Origin: Hyphomicrobiaceae bacterium
Lineage (GTDB): Bacteria; Pseudomonadota; Alphaproteobacteria; Rhizobiales; Ancalomicrobiaceae
Length of the DNA stretch: 64,000 bases
Reading direction: 5' to 3'
Assembly: GCA_016793065.1 (NCBI GenBank)
Contig: JAEULV010000099.1
Location: 1 to 64,000 of the forward strand
Below, piece by piece: positions 24,796 to 34,142 of the stretch. The translations under genes were made by a program, and so were the position numbers. The notes below the pieces were generated by a model that was given only the letters and a program-made list of their open reading frames with translations, was not told the origin of the DNA and ran no database searches. Each line of letters opens with the position of its first letter. Positions within the stretch are counted from its first letter, which is position 1.

Positions 24796-26330
24796 GTCAG
24801 CTTGTCTCCGATCAGGAATTCCAGCGCCCGGTCAAGGCGCAGATGCGGCAGCGACAATGTCAGCCCCTCGGCGGTCACCTCCAGCCTGGGCGGCCGAAAC
24901 CGCAGGAACTTCAAGTCGGAACCGCCGCTTCCGCCATCGCCCGATGACCGACCGGAATCGGAATCGGAACTTGAACCCGCCGGCCGCGCCGCTTGAATCG
25001 ATGCTTTAACACCCCGCAGCGCCACTTCCGGATCAAGCGGTAAGTCACCGGGAAACATGGCGATTTCGCCGTTTCCGTCAAAAATCTCGCCGTCCCAGGC
25101 CTCGCCCGGCAACGGCGTGCCGATGATCGCCGGCAGGCTCTCGCCCTCGTGCTTGACCATCGCCTCGCGCGTCGCCCGCACCGCCGCGATCGCCGCCACC
25201 TCCACCTCGGCGCCGGCGAACGCCGCCCGCTCCGCCGCCCGCTTCACCAGCCGCCGCAGGATCGCCTCCAGCCGGTCATGGCTGACATGGTGCAGGTGAT
25301 CGGCCTTGGTCGCGGCAAACAGGATGCGGTCGATCTTGCGCGACACCAGCGACGACAGCAACGATGTCCGCCCCGGCCGGTAGCAATCGAGAATGTCGGC
25401 GAGCGCCGTCTCCAGATCCGCCACCGCCGCCGGCCCGGCATTGAGCGCGGCGAGCGCGTCGACCAGCACGATCTGCCGGTCGAGCCGGGCGAAGTGATCG
25501 CGGAAGAACGGCCGCACGACGAGGTCCTTGTAGGACTCGTAGCGTCGCTCCATCATCGCCGCCAGCGGACGCGCCGCCACCAGCCCGGCGCCCAACGCCG
25601 CATCGAGATCGAGCGGCGCGAAGGTCAGCGCCGGCGTCCCCTCCATGTCGCCCGGCATCAGGAATCGCCCCGGCGGCAAGGTCGACAGCGCATGCTCGTC
25701 GGCGCGGCAGGCGCGCAGATAGTCGGTGAACACCACCGACAATTCCCGCGCCGTCGCTTCGTCCTCGGCGCCATGCGGGTCGATCGCGCCGAGCCGCCCG
25801 AGAAACGCCGCCGCCAACCCCGACCGGTTCGGCAGGCGCGCCAGCGCCAGCGCCTCGCGCGACCACGTCGCGTAGTCCTTGCCGAGCAGCGGCAGGTCGA
25901 GCAGCCACTCGCCCGGATAGTCGACAATGTCGATCGACAGCCGCCCGCCGCCGAGATTGCGCGCCATGAACCGGCTCGACTCGAATTCCAGCGTCAGCCG
26001 CAATTCCGAGATCCGCCGGGTCGAGTTCGGCCACATCCGGTCCTCGACCAGCGTGCGCACATGCTCCTCATAGGCAAAGCGCGGCACGCCGTCATCGGGC
26101 TGCGGCTCCAGATAGCCGCGCGCGATCCGCCCCTTCGCCATCGCCTCCAGCATCGGCAGCCGGCCGCCATGGATGAGGTTGTGCACCAGCGCGGTGATGA
26201 ACACCGTCTTGCCGGCCCGCGACAGCCCGGTCACGCCGAGCCGCACGGTCGGCGCCGTGAACCCGGTCGCCGCATCCCAGAGATTGGCGAAGGCGATGCG
26301 GGCGTCGTCGCCGAAGGTGGTGAGCTTCAT
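24792..26330 (-). CDS. ycjX: YcjX-type P-loop protein (DUF463)
   Basis: A 512-residue GTPase-like protein of the YcjX family. The P-loop GLSRAGKT is at residues 35-42, followed by FITALVHNLIHGGRLP, and a DYPGEWLLDLPLL segment serves as the G3-like motif. Residues near the C terminus include a Ser/Asp/Gly-rich disordered stretch (SSSDSDSGRSSGDGGSGGSD). It is first in a two-gene operon with ycjF. The family binds nucleotide and is associated with the phage-shock/envelope response in gammaproteobacteria; its role here is unknown. Confidence 0.88.
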   Translation of the reverse strand: MKLTTFGDDARIAFANLWDAATGFTAPTVRLGVTGLSRAGKTVFITALVHNLIHGGRLPMLEAMAKGRIARGYLEPQPDDGVPRFAYEEHVRTLVEDRMWPNSTRRISELRLTLEFESSRFMARNLGGGRLSIDIVDYPGEWLLDLPLLGKDYATWSREALALARLPNRSGLAAAFLGRLGAIDPHGAEDEATARELSVVFTDYLRACRADEHALSTLPPGRFLMPGDMEGTPALTFAPLDLDAALGAGLVAARPLAAMMERRYESYKDLVVRPFFRDHFARLDRQIVLVDALAALNAGPAAVADLETALADILDCYRPGRTSLLSSLVSRKIDRILFAATKADHLHHVSHDRLEAILRRLVKRAAERAAFAGAEVEVAAIAAVRATREAMVKHEGESLPAIIGTPLPGEAWDGEIFDGNGEIAMFPGDLPLDPEVALRGVKASIQAARPAGSSSDSDSGRSSGDGGSGGSDLKFLRFRPPRLEVTAEGLTLSLPHLRLDRALEFLIGDKLT

Positions 26331-26440
26331 CCCGGGCCGCCCTGCTGTTTCGCGTCATCCGCCGGTCTCGCCGGCTCGCCCGATGTAGGGGCTCGCCCGC
26401 CCGCCAGCAAGGCCGTCGCCGGGATCAGACGCAAGGCGGC

Positions 26441-26980
26441 TCAGTCGCTGTCAACCTCGTGCCCGATCAGATCGCGCGGCCGGACGAAGCACACGCCCTG
26501 CCCGGCGCCCGAACTGATCTCGGCCCAGGCCGGCGCGTCGAACTTCATCACCGCCAGCGCCGCCGTCGGATACTTGGCGCTGGCATGCACCCGGCCGTGA
26601 TCGACATTGTTGACCCCGACCAGCGCCGGCCCCAGTTCCTCCAGCGCCGGATTGTGGCCGATCACCATCAGCGCCCTCGCCTCCCGGCCATGGGCGCGGA
26701 TATAGTCGTAATAGGTCGCCGCCGAGGTCTCGTAGAGCGCGTTGGTGATGACGATTTCCATGTCGTGCGGAAACAGCGGCAGCATCAGCGACAGCGTCTC
26801 GCGCGTTCGCTGCGCGCTCGAACACAGGATGCGGTCGGGGATGTGACCATTGGCGACCATGTAGCGCGCCATCACCGGCGCCGCCTCCTGCCCGCGCGGT
26901 GCCAGCTGGCGAAAGTAGTCGGTCAATTCCGGATTGTCCCAGGCCGATTTGGCATGGCGCATCAACATCAACTTCAGCAC
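26441..26980 (-). CDS. SixA-like histidine phosphatase
   Basis: A 179-residue member of the phosphoglycerate mutase-like histidine phosphatase superfamily, close to SixA. The RHG-type motif is LMLMRHAKSAW (catalytic His at residue 9 from the GTG start), and the second conserved His is in VIGHNPALEEL. A GTG at 26980 is preferred because AAGGA lies 9 bases upstream and the protein then begins immediately before the catalytic motif. SixA removes phosphate from HPt domains in E. coli. Any link to the HPt gene at 51064 is speculation. Confidence 0.85.
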   Translation of the reverse strand: MLKLMLMRHAKSAWDNPELTDYFRQLAPRGQEAAPVMARYMVANGHIPDRILCSSAQRTRETLSLMLPLFPHDMEIVITNALYETSAATYYDYIRAHGREARALMVIGHNPALEELGPALVGVNNVDHGRVHASAKYPTAALAVMKFDAPAWAEISSGAGQGVCFVRPRDLIGHEVDSD

Positions 26981-27142
26981 GGGCGGGAGTCCTTGGGGGC
27001 TGCGGTTCCTCGAGGTCGACCCTCTCGCCACCGCCTGGCGCGGTGCGTCCGGCGGCCGGGGATCGATCGCCCCGATTAGAGCAACAACACCGGTCGTTGA
27101 CCAGCCCTCGCGATCATCGCGCCGGGATCAAATTCCGCATCG

Positions 27143-27223
27143 TCACAGCCGCTGCGACGTCCACAGGAACAGCCCGAGCGCGCCGACAATCACCACGAAG
27201 CCGGAAAGCTGGGAAATCGTCAT
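27143..27223 (-). CDS. Candidate 26-residue membrane peptide
   Basis: A frame of 26 codons (starting MTISQLSGF and ending LFLWTSQRL) would encode a single membrane span with a short basic end. GAGG stands about 8 bases before the ATG at 27223. It lies divergent from the fix operon, just outside its NifA site. Size and shape recall small subunits of respiratory complexes, but there is no sequence match I can name. Confidence 0.35.
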   Translation of the reverse strand: MTISQLSGFVVIVGALGLFLWTSQRL

Positions 27224-27401
27224 CGGTCGGCCTCGGGTTCGTCCCGCCGGGTCGGCGGGCATCAGACCTCCCATATCGAAATCCCCGCGCCGATATTCAA
27301 GCCGACCCGGCGAATGACCTCCGACGCGCCTGTCGCCGCCCGGTTTCGCCGGCGCCGCCTTTCGCGGTGCAACATGGACGTCGCACACCGGACGCGCGCC
27401 G

Positions 27402-27417
27402 TGTCGCGTTCCCGACA
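27402..27417 (+). promoter_or_regulatory. NifA upstream activator site for fixA
   Basis: A perfect TGT-N10-ACA (TGT at 27402-27404, ACA at 27415-27417), the known NifA enhancer sequence. It is 84 bases upstream of the sigma-54 promoter, inside the usual range. Confidence 0.85.
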
Positions 27418-27455
27418 GACGTGTCGGCGCTTGTCGTCGATCGGTCGCACGAAAC

Positions 27456-27468
27456 AATCAAGCCATTG
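27456..27468 (+). promoter_or_regulatory. IHF site between NifA site and fixA promoter
   Basis: AATCAAGCCATTG matches the IHF consensus WATCAANNNNTTR exactly. It sits in an AT-rich stretch between enhancer and promoter, where IHF bends DNA to bring NifA to sigma-54 polymerase. Confidence 0.7.
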
Positions 27469-27500
27469 CTTTTCAACATTTAATTCAAGCCGTAGCCAAT

Positions 27501-27515
27501 TGGCCCGCCGTTTGC
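27501..27515 (+). promoter_or_regulatory. Sigma-54 promoter of the fixABCX operon
   Basis: TGGCCCGCCGTTTGC carries the invariant GG (27502-27503) and GC (27514-27515) exactly 10 bases apart and a TTTGC -12 element. The start of transcription would be near 27526, leaving a leader of about 60 bases before the fixA ATG at 27587. Confidence 0.85.
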
Positions 27516-27586
27516 GTGAAGTCTGCCGAGACAAACCGACGGCCCCGTCGGCGCCGATCACGGACGAGACAACCGGAGACGAACCC

Positions 27587-28450
27587 ATGCATATCGTCGT
27601 GTGCATCAAGCAGGTGCCCGATTCCGCACAGATCCGCGTCCATCCGGTGACGAACACGATCATGCGTCAGGGCGTTCCGACGATCATCAATCCCTACGAC
27701 CTGTTCGCGCTCGAGGAAGCCCTGCGGCTTCGCGACAAGTTCGGCGGCGAGGTCACCGTGCTGACCATGGGCCCGCCGATGGCCGAGGACAGCCTGCGCC
27801 GCGCCCTCACCTACGGCGCCGACCGCGCCGTGCTGTTGACCGACCGCTTCTTCGCCGGCTCGGACACGCTCGCCACCTCCTTCGCCCTCGCCACCGCCAT
27901 TGCCAGGATCTCCGAGGTCTACGGCAAGCCGGAAATCGTCTTCACCGGCAAGCAGACCATCGACGGCGACACCGCCCAGGTCGGCCCCGGCATCGCCAAG
28001 CGTCTTGATCTGTTGCAGCTCACCTACGTCTCCAAGATCGGCAAGCTCGATCTCGACGGCGGCAGCATCGAGGTCGAGCGCCGCGCCGAAGGCGGCGTGC
28101 AGGTGCTGAAGACCCGCCTGCCAGTGCTGATCACCATGCTCGAGGGCACCAACGACATGCGTCGCGGCTCGATGAAGGACGCCCTGCGCGCCGCCCGCGC
28201 CGAGGTCGTCAAGTGGGGCGCCAAGGATGCCGGCATCGAGGACATGACCAAGTGCGGCCTGCGCGGCTCGCCGACGGTGGTCAAGCGCGTCTTCGCCCCC
28301 GGCGGACGCACCGACAAGGCCGAGTTCATCACCTTCACCGACAAGACGCCGATCGAATTCGGCGACGAGCTGGTCGAGGCGATCTTCAAGCGCCAGCCGG
28401 CGGTCGAGGACGACCTCATCAAGCACGCCCACGAATTCGCCGCCTACTGA
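27587..28450 (+). CDS. fixA: Electron transfer flavoprotein beta subunit FixA
   Basis: A 287-residue ETF beta subunit ([20 protein letters not shown] at the start). FixA pairs with FixB to form the flavoprotein of the FixABCX complex. That complex bifurcates NADH electrons to quinone and to the ferredoxin or flavodoxin that feeds nitrogenase. The start at 27587 has GGAGA upstream. It is the first gene of the operon behind a NifA/sigma-54 promoter, so expression is expected only under nitrogen-fixing, low-oxygen conditions. Confidence 0.96.
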   Translation: MHIVVCIKQVPDSAQIRVHPVTNTIMRQGVPTIINPYDLFALEEALRLRDKFGGEVTVLTMGPPMAEDSLRRALTYGADRAVLLTDRFFAGSDTLATSFALATAIARISEVYGKPEIVFTGKQTIDGDTAQVGPGIAKRLDLLQLTYVSKIGKLDLDGGSIEVERRAEGGVQVLKTRLPVLITMLEGTNDMRRGSMKDALRAARAEVVKWGAKDAGIEDMTKCGLRGSPTVVKRVFAPGGRTDKAEFITFTDKTPIEFGDELVEAIFKRQPAVEDDLIKHAHEFAAY

Positions 28451-28476
28451 ACCACGACACTGCGAGGAACCGGGAC

Positions 28477-29586
28477 ATGACGCAGCCGCCGAAGCCAGCC
28501 GCCCCCGCCGCCGCGGGCCGTGGCAACATGAAGGCCGAACTGTCGGATCACTTCAAGCAGTACAAGCACGTCTGGGTGTTCATCGAGCAGGAGCGCGGCG
28601 TCGTTCACCCGGTGTCGTTCGAACTGCTGGGCGAAGCCCGCAAGCTCGCCGACAAGCTCGGCGTCGAAGTCGCCGGCGTCGTTTGCGGCGCCCCGGGCGA
28701 GGCGACCAAGATGGCCGCCGCCGAGGCGTTCTGCTACGGCGCCGACGTGGTCTATCTGTGCGAGGACCCGGTGCTCGAGCACTATCGCAACGAGCCATAC
28801 ACCAAGGCGATGACCGACATCGTCAACACCTACAAGCCGGAAATCCTGCTGCTCGGCGCCACCACCCTCGGCCGCGATCTCGCCGGCTCGGTGGCGACGA
28901 CGCTCGCCACCGGCCTGACCGCCGACTGCACCGAACTCGCCGTCGACGCCGACAAGTCGCTCGGCGCCACCCGCCCGACCTTCGGCGGCTCGCTTCTCTG
29001 CACCATCTATACCCTCAACTACCGTCCGCAGATGGCGACGATCCGGCCGCGCGTCATGGCCATGCCGCCGCGCGTCGACAAGCCGATCGGCCGCATCATC
29101 GAGCACCGCCTCGACATGGCCGAGGACAACATCATCACCAAGGTCCTGGCCTTCCTGCCCGACCGCGACAGCAACAAGTCGAACCTTGCCTATGCCGACG
29201 TCGTCGTCGCCGGCGGCATGGGCCTCGGCAGCCCGGAAAACTTCCAGCTGGTCAAGCGCCTCGCCTCCACCATCGGTGCGGAATACGGCTGCTCGCGCCC
29301 CGTGGTGCAGAAGGGCTGGCTGACCGCCGATCGCCAGATCGGCCAGACCGGCAAGACCATCCGGCCGAAGCTCTACATCTGCGCCGGCATCTCCGGCGCG
29401 ATCCAGCACCGCGTCGGCGTCGAGGGCGCCGACATGATCGTCGCGATCAACACCGACAAGAACGCGCCGATCTTCGAGATCGCCCATGTCGGCATCGTCG
29501 CCGACGCCCTCAAGGTGCTTCCGGCGCTGACCGAGGCCTTCCGCCGTCGCCTCTCCCCGCACAACCGCGACAAGCTCGCCAGCTGA
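28477..29586 (+). CDS. fixB: Electron transfer flavoprotein alpha subunit FixB
   Basis: A 369-residue ETF alpha subunit. The N-terminal domain contains [20 protein letters not shown]. The C-terminal FAD-binding domain has [20 protein letters not shown] and [20 protein letters not shown]. It carries a Pro/Ala-rich N-terminal extension (about 16 residues) before the family start. It is separated from fixA by 26 bases with a GAGG site. Confidence 0.96.
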   Translation: MTQPPKPAAPAAAGRGNMKAELSDHFKQYKHVWVFIEQERGVVHPVSFELLGEARKLADKLGVEVAGVVCGAPGEATKMAAAEAFCYGADVVYLCEDPVLEHYRNEPYTKAMTDIVNTYKPEILLLGATTLGRDLAGSVATTLATGLTADCTELAVDADKSLGATRPTFGGSLLCTIYTLNYRPQMATIRPRVMAMPPRVDKPIGRIIEHRLDMAEDNIITKVLAFLPDRDSNKSNLAYADVVVAGGMGLGSPENFQLVKRLASTIGAEYGCSRPVVQKGWLTADRQIGQTGKTIRPKLYICAGISGAIQHRVGVEGADMIVAINTDKNAPIFEIAHVGIVADALKVLPALTEAFRRRLSPHNRDKLAS

Positions 29587-29603
29587 CCAGGAGCCCGAGA
29601 GCC

Positions 29604-30911
29604 ATGATCGAAGAACGCTTCGACGCCATCGTCATCGGGGCCGGCATGTCCGGCAACGCCGCCGCCTACACGCTCGCCTCGCGCGGCCTGAAGGTGCTGC
29701 AGCTGGAGCGCGGCGAATACTCGGGATCGAAGAACGTCCAGGGCGCGATCATGTACGCGTCGATGCTGGAAAAGATCATCCCGGATTTCCGCGAGGACGC
29801 GCCGCTGGAGCGTCACCTGATCGAACAGCGCTTCTGGATGATGAACGACCGCTCGGTCACGGCGATGCAGTACCGCTCGGATGACTTCAACGAGGACAAG
29901 CCGAACCGCTACACCATCATCCGCTCGCAGTTCGACAAGTGGTTTTCCTCCAAGGTCAAGGAAGCCGGCGCCATCGTGCTGGCCGAAACCACCGTCACCG
30001 AGCTGATGCAGGACGCCTACGGCAAGGTCATCGGCGTCCGCGTCGACCGCGAGGGCGGCAAGATCATGGCCGACGTCGTCGTCATCGCCGAGGGCGTCAA
30101 CGGCCTGATCGGCCAGCGCGCCGGCCTGCGCGACGCCCCCAAGCCCGACCAGGTGGCGCTGGCGGTGAAGGAGATGCACTTCCTGCCCTCCGACGTCATC
30201 GAGAGCCGCTTCAACATCAAGGGCGACGAGGGTGTCGTCATCGAGGCCATCGGCACCCTCTCCCAGGGCATGACCGGCATGGGCTTCATCTACACCAACA
30301 AGGAATCGATCTCGCTCGGTATCGGTTGCCTAATCTCCGACTTCGCCAAGACCAGGATCTCGCCGGCCAAGCTGATCGAGGACTTCAAGGCCCACCCGGC
30401 CGTGGCGCCGCTGATCGCCGGTTCGGAGGTCAAGGAATACGCCGCCCACATGATCCCGGAAGGCGGCTACAAGGCCATCCCGCAGCTTTACGGCGACGGC
30501 TGGGTCGTCGTCGGCGATGCCGCCCAGTTCAACAACGCCGTCCATCGCGAGGGCTCCAACCTGGCCATGACCACCGGCCGACTCGCCGCCGAGGCGATTT
30601 TCCAGATCAAGTCGCGCCGCGATCCGATGACCAAGGAAAACCTCGCCCTCTACAAGAAGATGGTCGACGACAGCTTCGTCATGCGTGACCTGAAGAAATA
30701 CAAGGACATGCCGGCATTGCTGCACACCAACTCGCAGAATTTCTTCAAGACCTATCCGGAACTTGTCGCCAAGGCGATGGAGAACTTCGTCCGCGTCGAC
30801 GGCACCCCGAAGGTCGAGAAGGAAAAGGCCACCTTCAAGGCCTGGCGCGCCGCCCGCGGCATCCGCGGCCTCGTCGGCGACGTCGTCAAGCTCGCCCGCG
30901 CCTGGAACTGA
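29604..30911 (+). CDS. fixC: FixC, ETF-quinone oxidoreductase-type flavoprotein
   Basis: A 435-residue FAD protein of the ETF-ubiquinone oxidoreductase family. The dinucleotide motif [13 protein letters not shown] lies at residues 10-22 and the FAD motif [16 protein letters not shown] further on. FixC passes one branch of bifurcated electrons to quinone at the membrane. It starts 17 bases after fixB with GGAG upstream. A REP element separates it from fixX. Confidence 0.96.
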   Translation: MIEERFDAIVIGAGMSGNAAAYTLASRGLKVLQLERGEYSGSKNVQGAIMYASMLEKIIPDFREDAPLERHLIEQRFWMMNDRSVTAMQYRSDDFNEDKPNRYTIIRSQFDKWFSSKVKEAGAIVLAETTVTELMQDAYGKVIGVRVDREGGKIMADVVVIAEGVNGLIGQRAGLRDAPKPDQVALAVKEMHFLPSDVIESRFNIKGDEGVVIEAIGTLSQGMTGMGFIYTNKESISLGIGCLISDFAKTRISPAKLIEDFKAHPAVAPLIAGSEVKEYAAHMIPEGGYKAIPQLYGDGWVVVGDAAQFNNAVHREGSNLAMTTGRLAAEAIFQIKSRRDPMTKENLALYKKMVDDSFVMRDLKKYKDMPALLHTNSQNFFKTYPELVAKAMENFVRVDGTPKVEKEKATFKAWRAARGIRGLVGDVVKLARAWN

Positions 30912-30954
30912 CCGACGCCGGACGCTGGTCAACAAGGCCCCATCCGGTCTCGCC

Positions 30955-31010
30955 TTTCCCTTCTCCCCTCCGGGGAGAAGGTGGCCCGAAGGGCCGGATG
31001 AGGGGGCGAG
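30955..31010. repeat. REP element between fixC and fixX
   Basis: A single REP of the same family as at 9901 (CTTCTCCCCTCCGGGGAGAAG then GGCCCGAAGGGCCGGATGAGG). It lies in the 156-base gap inside the operon, where it would form a stable hairpin in the mRNA. Confidence 0.85.
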
Positions 31011-31067
31011 GAGCCTCGGAACCAATCGAAATCAACCCGCCGGCGATCGGCGACCATGGAGGCAAGC

Positions 31068-31358
31068 ATGACCGTTCAGGTGCGTGTCGAAGACAAGCTG
31101 TTCCAGAACCGCTATCTGGTCGATGCCGGCCGTCCGCACATCACCGTGCGGCCGCACACCAAGCCGTCCGAGACGCTGCTGGCATTGACCACGGTTTGCC
31201 CGGCCGGCTGCTATGCCGAGACCGAATCCGGGCAGGTCGAATGCACCCCCGACGGCTGCATGGAATGCGGCACCTGCCGCGTCCTCGCCGAGGCCTCCGG
31301 CGACATCGAGTGGAACTACCCGCGCGGCGGCTACGGCGTCCTGTTCAAGTTCGGTTGA
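31068..31358 (+). CDS. fixX: Ferredoxin-like protein FixX
   Basis: A 96-residue ferredoxin-like protein. Cysteines lie at residues 44, 48, 59, 64, 67 and 70 (TTVCPAGCY, then [12 protein letters not shown]). This is the FixX pattern, in which one of two cluster sites is incomplete relative to classical ferredoxins. FixX docks on FixC and carries its iron-sulfur cluster. The ATG at 31068 is preferred because GGAGG lies 7 bases before it; an ATG at 31056 overlaps that site. It is the last gene of fixABCX. Confidence 0.94.
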   Translation: MTVQVRVEDKLFQNRYLVDAGRPHITVRPHTKPSETLLALTTVCPAGCYAETESGQVECTPDGCMECGTCRVLAEASGDIEWNYPRGGYGVLFKFG

Positions 31359-31408
31359 ACCGAAATACCGACATTCGCCGACGGCACCTACCGGGCAGGA
31401 AACACATA

Positions 31409-31452
31409 TTGAACCGGGATTCGGCTCATTCTTGATCCAAATTCCGGTTCAA
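31409..31452. terminator. Stem-loop between convergent fixX and MFS gene
   Basis: TTGAACCGG at 31409-31417 pairs perfectly with CCGGTTCAA at 31444-31452. Further pairs (ATT/AAT and a G-T) give about a 13-bp stem with an 18-base loop. It overlaps the stop codon of the convergent MFS gene. No T-run follows, so termination is possible but not certain. Confidence 0.5.
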
Positions 31453-32627
31453 CCACTCGTCTCGCGTTCCCGTCGCAGCTGAACAAGTGCGATTGAGGCG
31501 GCGACGACGCACACCAGCGCCATCGCCCAGAATGCCTGGCCGCCGAAGCGGTGATAGAGCGGCCCGGCCGCCAGCGTCATCACCGCCAGCGCCAGGCCGT
31601 TGGTTGTCATCACCAGCCCCTGCGCCGTCGCCGCCAGATGCGGCGGCACCCGGCTCGACACCACCTGCATCATGCCGATGAACACCGCGGCGAACGATGC
31701 CGCATGCAGAGTCTGCAACGTCACCGTCACCACCGGCCCCAGATCCAGCGGAAACAGTGCGAACCGCACCGCCCCGCCGATCGCCCCGATCGCGATCAGC
31801 CGGACCGCACCGATCCGGCCCATGATCCGCCCCGACAGGAACAGCAAGCCGATTTCCGACAGCACGCCGATCGACCACAACAGCCCGATCGACCCGGCGG
31901 AATAGCCGTTGCCCTTCCAGAACAGGCTGCCGAACGAATACAGCACCGCATGGCTCGCCTGCCCGATCGAGGCGGCCGCCAGCACGACCACCAGCCCCGG
32001 CACCGCCCACACCGTCCGCAGGCTGGCAATGATGCCGAGGCGCGGTGCGTCGCCGCCGTCCTCGCCGCCGATCGCCACCACCGGCGTTGCCAATGCCAGC
32101 ACCGACAGCGCCAGGAAGCTGCCGGCGATGATCGGCACCACCACCCAGGACCCGGTCGCCGCGACGATCCAGCCGCCGACCGTGCTCGCCATGATGAACG
32201 ACGCCGACCCCCACAGTCGCATCCGGCCGAAATCGCCGAGCCCCGCCCGTGCACCGGTGACAGCGACCGCGTCGAGCGTGATCAGCAGCGTTCCCCAGGT
32301 CAGCGCCGCCAGCAGCGACACCGCCAGGATCTGCGCGAACCCCTCGGCGACGAGATAGAGCCCCATCGAAGCGCCCGTGAGCCCCGCCAGCACAATGAGC
32401 GCCATGCGTCGATCGCCCCACAGGTCGATCAGCGACCCGGACACCAGCGTCGTCGCCACCCGCACGAACATCGGCGCGGCAAGTATTATGGCAATGCCGG
32501 TCTCGTTGATCCCGCGCTCCGCCAGCCACACCGGCATGAACGGCAGATGTATGCCGTATGAGACAAATAACGCTGCGTAAAGGAGCGAGATCCGGATCGG
32601 AAACGAGAAAGTTTGCACGGGACCCAA
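31449..32627 (-). CDS. MFS transporter (HcaT/phenylpropionate permease-like)
   Basis: A 392-residue protein with about 12 membrane spans. It begins PIRISLLYAALFVSYGIHLP, a pattern typical of the MFS_1-like/PPP group that includes HcaT and nucleoside symporters. The cytoplasmic loop after span 2 (LIDLWGDRRMALIV) is the degenerate MFS motif A. The substrate cannot be told. It is convergent with fixX and is a single gene. Confidence 0.82.
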   Translation of the reverse strand: MGPVQTFSFPIRISLLYAALFVSYGIHLPFMPVWLAERGINETGIAIILAAPMFVRVATTLVSGSLIDLWGDRRMALIVLAGLTGASMGLYLVAEGFAQILAVSLLAALTWGTLLITLDAVAVTGARAGLGDFGRMRLWGSASFIMASTVGGWIVAATGSWVVVPIIAGSFLALSVLALATPVVAIGGEDGGDAPRLGIIASLRTVWAVPGLVVVLAAASIGQASHAVLYSFGSLFWKGNGYSAGSIGLLWSIGVLSEIGLLFLSGRIMGRIGAVRLIAIGAIGGAVRFALFPLDLGPVVTVTLQTLHAASFAAVFIGMMQVVSSRVPPHLAATAQGLVMTTNGLALAVMTLAAGPLYHRFGGQAFWAMALVCVVAASIALVQLRRERETSG

Positions 32628-32757
32628 GGGAAGCTGTTGAAGTTTAAACGAAGCGCTAAGAAATGCACGGTTACCACATATGATGCGTACATGTAGGCGC
32701 TGATTCGGCTCGTCCGGGTTTCGCCGAATGCATGAGGCCGTTTTGACAGGTTTGCCG

Positions 32758-33981
32758 ATGTCCCAGGCGCTGACCCAAGAGCCCTATCTGGAGCGCGACT
32801 ACGAGGCGATCGAGGCTGCCGTCATGGAGACGCAGCGCGGTCGATGGTTCCTCGACGAGTTCCGCCGACGCAACCGCAACGCCGACACGCTGATGATCGT
32901 GGCAACGCTCGATCGGCTCGAGTCGTCGCTGAAATCCGAGCGCCCGGCCGCCGCGACCGCCGCCCCCGACATCGACCGCATCCGCTTCGACCTCGCCGAC
33001 ATGGCCGAGGCTATCGTCCAGACCAAGCGCGAGATCGCCCGGATGAGCGCCCAGAAGCAGGGCGGTCACTTCGAGGAGGCCTCGCACGAACTCGACGCCA
33101 TCGTCTCCCAGACCGAAACCGCCACCTCCGACATCCTCAACAACGCCGAGAAGATCCAGGAAATCGCCTGGACCCTGCGCGAGATGGCGGTCGACGGCTC
33201 GATCTGCGACGCGCTCGACGTTCATGCCACCGAGATCTACACCGGCTGCTCGTTCCAGGATCTCACCGGCCAGCGCACCCGCAAGGTCGTGCAGGTGCTG
33301 AAATACCTGGAAAACCGCGTCAATTCGATGATGAAGATCTGGGGCGTCCAGGACGACCGGGTCGACTGGGGCGATCAGCCCGACACCGAGACCGGCGACA
33401 GCCGCCCCGACGCGCACCTGCTCAACGGTCCGCAACTCGAGGGTCGCGGCAACAGCCAGGACATGATCGACAGTCTGATCGTCGATCTCGATGCCATCGA
33501 CCAGACGCCGGCCTTCTCCGGCCAGATCCCGAGCGCCTCGATCGACGGCGGCATTTCCGACGATATCGAGATCATCACCTGCGCGCCGTCGGCGGATGTC
33601 CCGGCCGCGCCGCCCCACGCCGCCGTCGACGTGATCGAGGATGACGACCTGCTGGGCGAAAGCGGCGACGCCGACGTCTTCGCCGCCGCCCCGTCGCCGA
33701 TCGCCGCCGCCAGCCAGACGACCCTGCCCGCCACCGAGGCTCCCGCCGCCGAGGCCGACGTCTTCGCCAGCGCCGATGTGTTCTCCCGCAGCCCTGCCAC
33801 GCCCCGTCCCGCCGCCGTCGCCATGCCGGTGACCACCACGATCGCGGTCGGCAACACCCTTACGACGGTCGAAACCACCGTCATGGCGTTGGCCGAAACC
33901 GCGCCGCAGCTGGAGCCGGTGATCGAACGCGACCCGCTCGCCGAGCTGACCCCGGCCGGCCGGCTCACCCTGTTCGGCTGA
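32758..33981 (+). CDS. CheZ-like protein phosphatase
   Basis: A 407-residue protein. Residues about 100-190 form a long helical region ending in CSFQDLTGQRTRKVVQVLKY. In E. coli CheZ, Asp143 and Gln147 dephosphorylate CheY-P; here D168 and Q172 in FQDLTGQ keep the same spacing. The C-terminal 200 residues are Ala/Pro/Asp-rich and disordered, much longer than in E. coli. The start at 32758 (MSQALTQ) has ACAGG upstream; an ATG 10 codons earlier is possible. The stop TGA abuts a large palindrome. Confidence 0.75.
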   Translation: MSQALTQEPYLERDYEAIEAAVMETQRGRWFLDEFRRRNRNADTLMIVATLDRLESSLKSERPAAATAAPDIDRIRFDLADMAEAIVQTKREIARMSAQKQGGHFEEASHELDAIVSQTETATSDILNNAEKIQEIAWTLREMAVDGSICDALDVHATEIYTGCSFQDLTGQRTRKVVQVLKYLENRVNSMMKIWGVQDDRVDWGDQPDTETGDSRPDAHLLNGPQLEGRGNSQDMIDSLIVDLDAIDQTPAFSGQIPSASIDGGISDDIEIITCAPSADVPAAPPHAAVDVIEDDDLLGESGDADVFAAAPSPIAAASQTTLPATEAPAAEADVFASADVFSRSPATPRPAAVAMPVTTTIAVGNTLTTVETTVMALAETAPQLEPVIERDPLAELTPAGRLTLFG

Positions 33982-34142
33982 GAGCCTGTCTCATAAGTCG
34001 GCGGCGGAGGATCGGCGAGGGATTTTGGCCTCTCGCCAGAAGGTGACCGCAGCCGATATCGAGATATCGGCAAGATCACCGACGCCGCGAGAGGGCAAAA
34101 GACCCGGCGATCCGACCCGTCCGAGCTTTTGAGACAGGCTCT
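33981..34142. repeat. 162-bp palindromic element (MITE-like)
   Basis: The ends AGAGCCTGTCTCA (33981-33993) and TGAGACAGGCTCT (34130-34142) are perfect 13-bp inverted repeats. The inner arms also pair well, down to a central CCGATATCGAGATATCGG, so the whole element is a near-complete palindrome. Flanking TGA on each side could be a 3-bp target duplication. No coding sequence is seen. It may be a miniature transposable element or a large regulatory hairpin. Confidence 0.7.
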
